Part shown: positions 1-3,927 of the stretch, piece by piece
Layout: each line of letters opens with the position of its first letter
Position numbering within the stretch: position 1 is the stretch's first letter
NCBI GenBank assembly: GCA_020356305.1
Contig: CP070636.1
Span: forward strand, 20,495-29,370
Direction: 5' to 3'
DNA from: Candidatus Bathyarchaeota archaeon
GTDB taxonomy: Archaea; Thermoproteota; Bathyarchaeia; Bathyarchaeales; Bathyarchaeaceae
Length of the DNA stretch: 8,876 nucleotides
Notes under the pieces: model-generated
Database searches by the model: none
Seen by the model: the letters and a program-made list of their open reading frames with translations, nothing else
What the model was told of the DNA's origin: nothing
Position numbers and translations under genes: made by a program

Positions 1-425
1 CGAAGTTCTGCAATTTTGTCAAGGTTTCCCTCAATTTTATTGAGACCTTGATTTGAGTCTGAGTTTTTAGGCGGTGTCAGATTCCGATTAAGATCTTTAG
101 GCGGTTTCTTCATCCATGCTTCGGTGAAGCTCTGTAAGCCGTACTGATTTTGTATGTATGCTCGAATGGCGCACACCAAGATGGGTGGAGCGTCTAAAAC
201 TGTAACTGGATGAACGATTTCTTTGCCGAGGTTTGGGGAACCCGGTTTGTCTTCCACCATGAAAACCTGGGTCATACCCGCTTTATATCCCATGAACCCT
301 AGCATGGTGAGACCTTCTTCTACGCTGGGCCAAAAACGTATCCTGCCAACTTGACGGGCAGCACGTCCCTTAGGCAAATATGCTAGTGAACCATGCCTAG
401 GAGCGTGTTTCTTTCGATGACCCAT
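1..425 (-). CDS. rpl3: 50S ribosomal protein L3 (uL3), N-terminal part, cut by window edge
   Basis: Large-subunit ribosomal protein uL3, which binds 23S rRNA near the peptidyl-transferase centre. The minus strand reads openly from the ATG at 425 for 141 codons to the window edge, so the C-terminal half lies outside. The N-terminus MGHRKKHAPRHGSLAYLPKG, then a GRIRFWP segment and GFMGYKAGMTQVF (about residues 48-60), followed by PVTVLDAPPILVCAIRAY (about 83-100), is the archaeal/eukaryal uL3 pattern; bacterial L3 lacks the basic HRKKHAPRHGS head. About 18 residues rich in Asn, Lys and Pro (PPKDLNRNLTPPKNSDSNQ) form a polar insertion before the cut. uL3 usually opens the archaeal L3-L4-L23-L2 operon, so this is probably its first gene; the downstream genes are outside the window. 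A purine-rich GGAAGGCGG lies 9 nt before the ATG. Confidence 0.97.
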   Translation of the reverse strand, partial: MGHRKKHAPRHGSLAYLPKGRAARQVGRIRFWPSVEEGLTMLGFMGYKAGMTQVFMVEDKPGSPNLGKEIVHPVTVLDAPPILVCAIRAYIQNQYGLQSFTEAWMKKPPKDLNRNLTPPKNSDSNQGLNKIEGNLDKIAEL

Positions 426-476
426 TGTTTATACCGCCTTCCTGGTTAAGGGCTTAAATGAGTGAAAGGTAACCTT

Positions 477-487
477 TGTTTTAAGGT
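477..487 (-). promoter_or_regulatory. Possible TATA-like box for the rpl3 operon
   Basis: On the minus strand this reads CCTTAAAACAA, about 55 nt before the rpl3 ATG. A start site about 25 nt downstream would leave a leader of about 30 nt containing the purine-rich GGAAGGCGG. It is the best TATA-like stretch in the 169-nt gap between the DUF362 stop and rpl3, but CTTTAAGAGG near 582-591 is an alternative. The assignment rests only on position and A/T content. Confidence 0.25.
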
Positions 488-594
488 TTTTGTTGTGCGG
501 TCACAAGCGACTTTGGCCAGTTCATCCAGACATGTGCATGCTTCAAGTCGAGAATTAGTCCGTTTATACTCAGAATCCCTCTTAAAGGGGCAAT

Positions 595-1449
595 TCATCC
601 GAGGTAAACGAGAAGCTTTGACGTGAATGATCTATGAAATCTTCGTTTCACTTTTTCTATAGGTTCTCCCAGCACAGTTATCTCTTCCAAGGAGCATGTT
701 CCGAGTCCATTCTTCTCTGCTAGTAGCAGATGCTTAACTTTGGTTGGTGGTATGCCCATAACTGTGGCACCGATGGCGTCAACCGCCACTGGATCTGTTC
801 CTGCGATGACCAAGTTCATTTGTACGGCGTCTCCGCTGGTTTCGTGTCCTTCACCTGCAATTATTCCATCGATAACTGCTATGCTTGGTCTTAGGACCGC
901 TGCTAGGTCAACGATTTTTGGGCTCAGCCTTCCTTTGTGCATCGAGCCTTTAGAAGCGAGGGCGCCCATCATGTTCTTTAGGCTCAGTGTGACTGTGGCT
1001 ATTCTATGAGGTTTAAGCTTTGGAACGCTGATTATGGTGCTTTCCAGAGCGGTTTTGGCAACTTTGATCTTCCTAAGAGACAAAGGACTTGGTGGGCTGA
1101 CTTCTATGAATTCATCTTTGTTGAGGTCGATTAGCTTGACGCCCCATCGTTCAGCAACTTTGTCTACCCCTGCAACTTTGAAAGCTTCAAAGGTGTCTGC
1201 GTATCCGCTTCCCTCGCCTATGATGATTTCTTGTTTTTCCCGTTCCCTTAGAAACTTGACGATTCCTTCTATGACTCTACTGTCTGTTGTGATTCCAGTT
1301 GAAGGGTGGCTTGAATCTATGAAGTTAGGCTTTATCAGAATTGGCTTTTTCTCAGCGAGGGCATGATTCACGTCAGATTCGATGTTTTCAAGGGCGTTGA
1401 CAGTTGTTTCAACAGGGTCTGTCCCCCTTGTAATGGCCACTTGACTCAT
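595..1449 (-). CDS. DUF362 domain-containing protein (284 aa, no ferredoxin domain)
   Basis: Member of the DUF362 family (PF04015), whose biochemical role is poorly defined; some relatives carry an extra 4Fe-4S ferredoxin domain. Family-like segments are LIKPNF (38-43), an IIIGEGSG turn (76-82), LSLKNMMG (155-162), VIDGIIAGEGHE (192-203) and AGTDPVAVDAIGA (216-228). Length matches the DUF362 core alone: there is no CxxCxxC cluster, and only one Cys is present (GLGTCSLEE). The C-terminus ends in a basic tail (KVKRRFHRSFTSK). I chose the ATG at 1449 because GGATGTG, one mismatch from GGAGGTG, lies 6 nt upstream, and the protein then begins MSQVAITRG, a usual DUF362 start. A TTG at 1485 would add 12 residues but is less likely. 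It is codirectional with rpl3, 169 nt upstream of it, and probably a separate unit. Function unknown. Confidence 0.9.
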   Translation of the reverse strand: MSQVAITRGTDPVETTVNALENIESDVNHALAEKKPILIKPNFIDSSHPSTGITTDSRVIEGIVKFLREREKQEIIIGEGSGYADTFEAFKVAGVDKVAERWGVKLIDLNKDEFIEVSPPSPLSLRKIKVAKTALESTIISVPKLKPHRIATVTLSLKNMMGALASKGSMHKGRLSPKIVDLAAVLRPSIAVIDGIIAGEGHETSGDAVQMNLVIAGTDPVAVDAIGATVMGIPPTKVKHLLLAEKNGLGTCSLEEITVLGEPIEKVKRRFHRSFTSKLLVYLG

Positions 1450-1785
1450 TTTTTGCACATCCAATGTCAAAAAAGAGTTGGGCAATTTGAACCTTTCTTT
1501 TCTGAACTCTTGACGCTAGAAAAGCGACGCATCTGTATACACGCACTATCATGCGCGAGCGTCTTTTCCATCAATTTTCGATTTCAACTTGAGGCGAAAG
1601 GCCACAAAGACCGGTTCCCGCGATAACGCGCGCATAGCAGTTTTTTGCAGAGTTCACATACGTACAGTATCCAATACGTGACTACGTCATTTGATTAAAA
1701 TCTGAGCGCGTTTTGAAATGACAGTAATTCTTGAAACAGGGCGTGTCTACATAAGCATTTAAGTCATAAGAACGTGTTTACTTGT
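1450..1785. other. Intergenic region between divergent DUF362 and membrane-protein genes
   Basis: About 336 nt with no convincing gene on either strand. The only open frame across it (plus, ending 1626) is antisense to DUF362 and has no family features. It holds three GC-alternating elements in an otherwise A/T-leaning sequence: ATGCGCG at 1551-1557, CGCGCGCAT at 1627-1635 and AGCGCG at 1705-1710. GACGCT (1512-1517) and AGCGTC (1558-1563) form a widely spaced inverted pair. The right end carries the promoter of the membrane-protein gene. Nothing resembles a tRNA or other recognised RNA. Confidence 0.6.
1758..1763 (+). promoter_or_regulatory. TATA-like box, probable leaderless promoter
   Basis: TTTAAG within CATTTAAGT, preceded by the purine-rich ATAAG, which could act as a BRE. 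Its centre is about 25 nt before the ATG at 1786, the usual TATA-to-start-site spacing in archaea. Transcription would thus begin at or next to the start codon, giving a leaderless mRNA. This agrees with the lack of a ribosome binding site upstream. Inferred from spacing only. Confidence 0.45.
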
Positions 1786-2085
1786 ATGGATATGGTCTTG
1801 CTGTTCAGCGAAAACTGGTATGTTTTGTTTTTTGCTTTCTTGTTATCGTGGCTGGTTCTGTTGACTGGCAGAAAGAGTTACGACAGCAAAAGAGAGATCA
1901 AGGAACAGTTTTGTTTGGCTTTGATTGGTTTGTTTGTTTTGTTACTTATGGAAATCTTTGCTTCATCTGTGAACTTATGGCATTATGTCCCTGGAAATTG
2001 GCCAATAATCTTGTGGCCAACGTATTTCGTTGCGGCCTTGTTTGGATATCAATTGCTGAGATTAGTTGAGAGGTTTTTCTCGTAA
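1786..2085 (+). CDS. Small three-helix integral membrane protein, function unknown
   Basis: A 99-residue protein I cannot assign to a family. Three hydrophobic stretches are clear: about 10-27 (ENWYVLFFAFLLSWLVLLTG), 42-62 (FCLALIGLFVLLLMEIFASS) and 72-94 (WPIILWPTYFVAALFGYQLL). A charged loop (RKSYDSKREIKEQ) joins helices 1 and 2. A Trp/Pro-rich turn, NLWHYVPGNWPIILWP, precedes helix 3; such WH/NWP motifs often recur in archaeal membrane families, so it may be diagnostic. There is no cleavable signal peptide. I prefer ATG 1786 because the TATA-like box sits about 25 nt upstream; a GTG at 1774 and an ATG at 1792 are alternatives. Another plus frame (1782-2069) is also open and hydrophobic because the DNA is T-rich, but it lacks the ordered helix-loop-helix layout. 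The gene converges on the YHS gene with a 25-nt gap. Confidence 0.7.
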   Translation: MDMVLLFSENWYVLFFAFLLSWLVLLTGRKSYDSKREIKEQFCLALIGLFVLLLMEIFASSVNLWHYVPGNWPIILWPTYFVAALFGYQLLRLVERFFS

Positions 2086-2110
2086 GCATGCGGGCGTGAA
2101 GCATCCCAGT

Positions 2111-2254
2111 CTATCTTACAAATTTCCTTCGATTTCTTTTGAATCTCTTCTTGCATTTTACGCTACAGAAATAATATGTTTCTCCTTCATGTTTGATCTT
2201 GAATTTGGCTGTCTTTTCGTCCAAAATCACGCCGCACACAGGATCCCTAGGCAT
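2111..2254 (-). CDS. YHS-domain micro-protein (47 aa)
   Basis: A 47-residue protein short enough to be missed by automatic calling. It reads MPRDPVCGVILDEKTAKFKI, then a short linker to ETYYFCSVKCKKRF, with a basic tail RNRRKFVR and a TAG stop. This is the YHS domain (PF04945) almost alone: DPVCGV (4-9), the conserved TA (15-16), and YYFCSVKCKKRF (27-38). C7, C30 and C34 are the conserved cysteines. YHS domains occur in copper-transporting ATPases, metal-responsive proteins and some hydroxylase subunits, and are thought to bind metal. Free-standing archaeal copies are probably metal chaperones or sensors; that is inference. Ribosome-binding signal is weak (AAGGGAC). A TATA-like AATTAATGA lies about 38 nt upstream. 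It is codirectional with the OB-fold gene, 115 nt downstream of it, and probably transcribed separately. No metal transporter is visible nearby. Confidence 0.88.
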   Translation of the reverse strand: MPRDPVCGVILDEKTAKFKIKHEGETYYFCSVKCKKRFKRNRRKFVR

Positions 2255-2287
2255 TGGTTTGTCCCTTACCCTACTCAGTGATGAATG

Positions 2288-2296
2288 TCATTAATT
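2288..2296 (-). promoter_or_regulatory. Possible TATA-like box of the YHS gene, part of a direct repeat
   Basis: TCATTAATT on the plus strand (AATTAATGA on minus) lies at the distance expected for a promoter giving a leader of about 12 nt before the YHS start. The same nine bases recur at 2314-2322, exactly 26 nt away. The repeat could be two promoter-like boxes, a two-site operator, or chance in an A/T-rich gap. Confidence 0.35.
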
Positions 2297-2369
2297 AGGC
2301 TGCCTGCTTATTATCATTAATTGCTCCAGAGCTTTTCGTTCTTTTCGAAAGCCATTCCCAGAAGATAAG

Positions 2370-3026
2370 TCACTTTTTCTCGATAACATTTAATTGTCCA
2401 CCTCTGCTGATCCTCAATTGTTGTTCGCCTCTAAATGTTACGACACGTGCGTTTTCAACGCGTATAATGTCTCCTACAGAGATTGCATCTATCTGTTTAT
2501 TCCACAAAGGTAGCTGGATTATCCCCGTCTCATCTGCGATACTTGCATTTGCTACGGTGGCAGATTCTCCAAACCTAGTGATGACAGATCTGGGCTTTGG
2601 AATCTTAACAACCTTTGCTTTTAGGTTGATTCGGTTCATTCCGGACTTCAAATCTTCGATGTGGGGCTGTTTCTCTTTGGCCCTCTCGAGTATTGTTCTC
2701 CTTGATGCAGTGGCGTAAGCAAACTCTTTGAGTGGGTTGGTTTCTTCGAGGATGTGTGTGGGTATAGGAAATTGGGCGACAACTCTGAAATTGTCGGTTA
2801 TGAGAAAGGCTGCTTTTGTAGGTGTTTTCTTACGGCATTCAATCAAGAGGCTTTTGCACGTACACTTTTGATCTTTCCAAGCTCTAACGAAGCTGTCAAA
2901 AAACCTTTCCGAATCAATTCCATACCTGACTGAGATCAGAGCAAGATACTCAAGAACCCTAGAATCCGTCAGCGAGTGATACCTTCCACGGGGTCGGCCT
3001 CGCCCCCTTGACACTTTTATTCGCAT
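2370..3026 (-). CDS. SSB-type OB-fold protein fused to an unrecognised N-terminal domain with an AT-hook-like motif
   Basis: The C-terminal part (about 121-218) is a single-stranded DNA-binding OB fold of the crenarchaeal SSB / SOSS-B type. It starts IEDLKSGMNRINLKAKVV, continues with ASIADETGIIQLPLWN (161-176) and GDIIRVENARVVTFRGEQQL (185-204), and ends in RGGQLNV. These correspond to the paired segments in Sulfolobus SSB and human SOSS-B1. The acidic tail typical of Sulfolobus SSB is absent. The first 120 residues are not a known SSB part. They open with SRGRGRPRGRYHS, an AT-hook-like basic stretch with the GRP core (10-12). A helical region (20-50), C55 and C57 (KCTCKS), C64, and AAFLITDNFRVVAQFPIP (72-89) follow. 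I do not recognise this domain. The ATG at 3026 lies 11 nt after the Alba stop, and purine-rich GAGGATAGGAACGAG overlaps that stop, so translation is likely coupled to Alba. Likely role: ssDNA or RNA binding. Confidence 0.85.
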   Translation of the reverse strand: MRIKVSRGRGRPRGRYHSLTDSRVLEYLALISVRYGIDSERFFDSFVRAWKDQKCTCKSLLIECRKKTPTKAAFLITDNFRVVAQFPIPTHILEETNPLKEFAYATASRRTILERAKEKQPHIEDLKSGMNRINLKAKVVKIPKPRSVITRFGESATVANASIADETGIIQLPLWNKQIDAISVGDIIRVENARVVTFRGEQQLRISRGGQLNVIEKK

Positions 3027-3037
3027 TTAACTCGTTC

Positions 3038-3325
3038 CTATCCTCGCGTTAGCTTGATTTCGATCGTTGAAACCATTCTCGATCTGTTTTCTCCTTCTCT
3101 CGGTGGCATTTCTTCGGTTCCTAGTGTTATACCGCTTACTTTCAGGTCTTTCATGAAACGACGGTTGGTTATTTCAGCAACATCCACAGCCGTTGTTATT
3201 GCCTGTCCCCTTGCCTTCAAGGTAACTTCTTTGGTGTCAGATGAGTGGAAACTTGTGATCACTGCCAACACGTAGTTCATAGCAGGTTTTCTTCCGATAT
3301 ACACAGTATTTTGTTCTTTGGACAT
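3038..3325 (-). CDS. alba: Alba chromatin/RNA-binding protein
   Basis: Alba is a small dimeric archaeal protein that coats DNA and RNA. The 95-residue product has the family landmarks: NTVYIGRKPAMNYVLAV (6-22, the DNA-contacting strand-helix region), VTLKARGQAITTAVDVAEIT (34-53), RRFMKDLKVSGITLGT (55-70) and the closing STIEIKLTRG (86-95). Length is standard. A perfect GGAGGTG lies 6 nt before ATG 3325, which fixes the start. An in-frame ATG at 3385 would add 20 residues (MNASNRVAIKKIHDKKEVYR) and overlap the TRAM stop as ATGA, but it lacks such a site and the family starts here. The residue pair matching Sulfolobus Alba K16-K17 is R12-K13, so the acetylated lysine appears replaced by arginine. 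Second gene of a TRAM-Alba-SSB cluster, ending in TAG 11 nt before the next gene. Confidence 0.96.
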   Translation of the reverse strand: MSKEQNTVYIGRKPAMNYVLAVITSFHSSDTKEVTLKARGQAITTAVDVAEITNRRFMKDLKVSGITLGTEEMPPREGENRSRMVSTIEIKLTRG

Positions 3326-3331
3326 ACGATA

Positions 3332-3338
3332 CACCTCC
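3332..3338 (-). promoter_or_regulatory. Ribosome binding site deciding the Alba start
   Basis: Minus-strand GGAGGTG, fully complementary to the archaeal anti-Shine-Dalgarno sequence, 6 nt before ATG 3325. It is the strongest such site in the window. It lies inside the reading frame that would extend Alba to 3385, which argues against that longer start. Confidence 0.85.
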
Positions 3339-3381
3339 TTCTTGTCATGGATTTTCTTGATGGCTACCCTGTTGGAAGCAT

Positions 3382-3636
3382 TCATGTTGGGCTTTGGACT
3401 AACTCTCCAATCGCGAACCTGCTTCCAACTCTTTTGATTTTGAACTTGACGCGTTCTCCCTGTTTAGTGCCTGGCACAAACACGATGAAACCTTCAATTT
3501 TTGCAATACCGTCTCCTCTTCTGCTTATGTCCTCGATTTCAGCTTCGTATTCTTTATCAACTTCAACTGGTTTCTTAAGGTTAAATCCAGATCCTCTGTT
3601 TCCGAATCTTCTTCGTCCACTATATGAATAAGACAT
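3382..3636 (-). CDS. Small TRAM-domain RNA-binding protein
   Basis: An 84-residue protein consisting mainly of a TRAM domain (PF01938), a small beta-barrel RNA-binding fold. Free-standing archaeal TRAM proteins have been described as RNA chaperones, cold-shock-like in methanogens. The domain covers about residues 22-81: KPVEVDKEYEAEIEDISRRG, then DGIAKIEGFIVFVPGTKQGE and VKFKIKRVGSRFAIGELV, with the typical GDGIAKIEGFIVFVPG core (41-56). The first 20 residues (MSYSYSGRRRFGNRGSGFNL) are Arg/Gly/aromatic-rich, like RGG-type RNA-binding tails. The ATG at 3636 has only a weak GTGAT upstream. It is first in the minus-strand cluster; its TGA stop is 56 nt before the Alba start. A 7-bp stem-loop sits 33 nt upstream of the ATG and may lie in the leader. 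No enzyme domain is attached, unlike the methyltransferases TrmA and MiaB. Confidence 0.93.
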   Translation of the reverse strand: MSYSYSGRRRFGNRGSGFNLKKPVEVDKEYEAEIEDISRRGDGIAKIEGFIVFVPGTKQGERVKFKIKRVGSRFAIGELVQSPT

Positions 3637-3668
3637 TCTATCACTTTGGTCTGAGTTGACAGTTAGAA

Positions 3669-3688
3669 TTGCTTTTGAGAGAAAGCAA
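3669..3688 (-). repeat. Perfect 7-bp stem-loop upstream of the TRAM-Alba-SSB cluster
   Basis: TTGCTTT (3669-3675) and AAAGCAA (3682-3688) are exact inverted copies around a six-base loop. On the minus strand the structure ends 33 nt before the TRAM ATG, so it would be in the 5' leader if transcription starts further upstream. It could be an RNA structure or a protein binding site on DNA. No promoter was found that settles which. Confidence 0.5.
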
Positions 3689-3772
3689 AACCGTCCGTAA
3701 ACGTTTTACCCTTTTCGGAAGGCCTCTAACTGCTTAGCCCATGTTACCCTAGTCTTCCTTAATAACCTTTGT

Positions 3773-3784
3773 ATGCGCGCGCAT
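3773..3784. repeat. 12-bp perfect palindrome ATGCGCGCGCAT
   Basis: A fully self-complementary, alternating purine-pyrimidine element roughly in the middle of the gap between the divergent TRAM and nurA genes. Related GCGCGCAT-type stretches occur at 1627-1635, 3858-3867 (GCGCGTGCAT), 7702-7709 and 7952-7959, all intergenic. It could be a dimeric regulator site or a Z-DNA-prone tract; its function is not known. Confidence 0.6.
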
Positions 3785-3816
3785 CAGAATTGTTGAAAAA
3801 TAGGTGTCTTATACGT

Positions 3817-3829
3817 GTACATTATGTAC
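3817..3829. repeat. Inverted repeat GTACAT-T-ATGTAC in the divergent promoter region
   Basis: Two perfect 6-bp half-sites separated by one base, about 50 bp upstream of the TATA-like box of nurA and about 180 bp upstream of the TRAM start. The symmetry and position suit a dimeric transcription-factor operator serving one or both divergent units. No matching regulator gene is present in the window. Confidence 0.45.
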
Positions 3830-3878
3830 CCAGTGGACAAATGTCTAAACTAGAGTTGCGCGTGCATTCACACCTACG

Positions 3879-3888
3879 ATTTTAAATT
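3879..3888 (+). promoter_or_regulatory. TATA-like box of the nurA-herA unit
   Basis: ATTTTAAATT lies about 45 nt before the ATG of nurA. A start site about 26 nt downstream would fall near 3910, giving a leader of about 18 nt that just includes the AAGGTGG ribosome binding site at 3917-3923. Position and composition are the only support. Confidence 0.45.
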
Positions 3889-3916
3889 TCATCGATCTGT
3901 TACTTATACGCAGTAA

Positions 3917-3923
3917 AAGGTGG
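3917..3923 (+). promoter_or_regulatory. Ribosome binding site of nurA
   Basis: AAGGTGG lies 4 nt before ATG 3928 and only 1 nt before the in-frame TTG at 3925, so it favours the ATG as the true start. Confidence 0.6.
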
Positions 3924-3927
3924 TTTG

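Noticed and set aside
1782..2069. Alternative 95-codon plus-strand frame overlapping the membrane-protein gene
   Set aside because: Hydrophobic only because the DNA is T-rich; lacks an ordered helix/loop pattern, and the chosen frame has a better promoter fit and extends past it.
2066..2281. 71-codon plus-strand frame
   Set aside because: Antisense to the YHS gene, which is clearly recognisable on the minus strand.
2278..2284. GTGATGA resembling a C box
   Set aside because: No CTGA follows within a plausible distance.
3326..3385. Twenty-residue N-terminal extension of Alba from ATG 3385
   Set aside because: The perfect GGAGGTG 6 nt before ATG 3325 and the usual Alba N-terminus favour the shorter protein, although the ATGA overlap with the TRAM stop leaves a small possibility of a coupled longer form.
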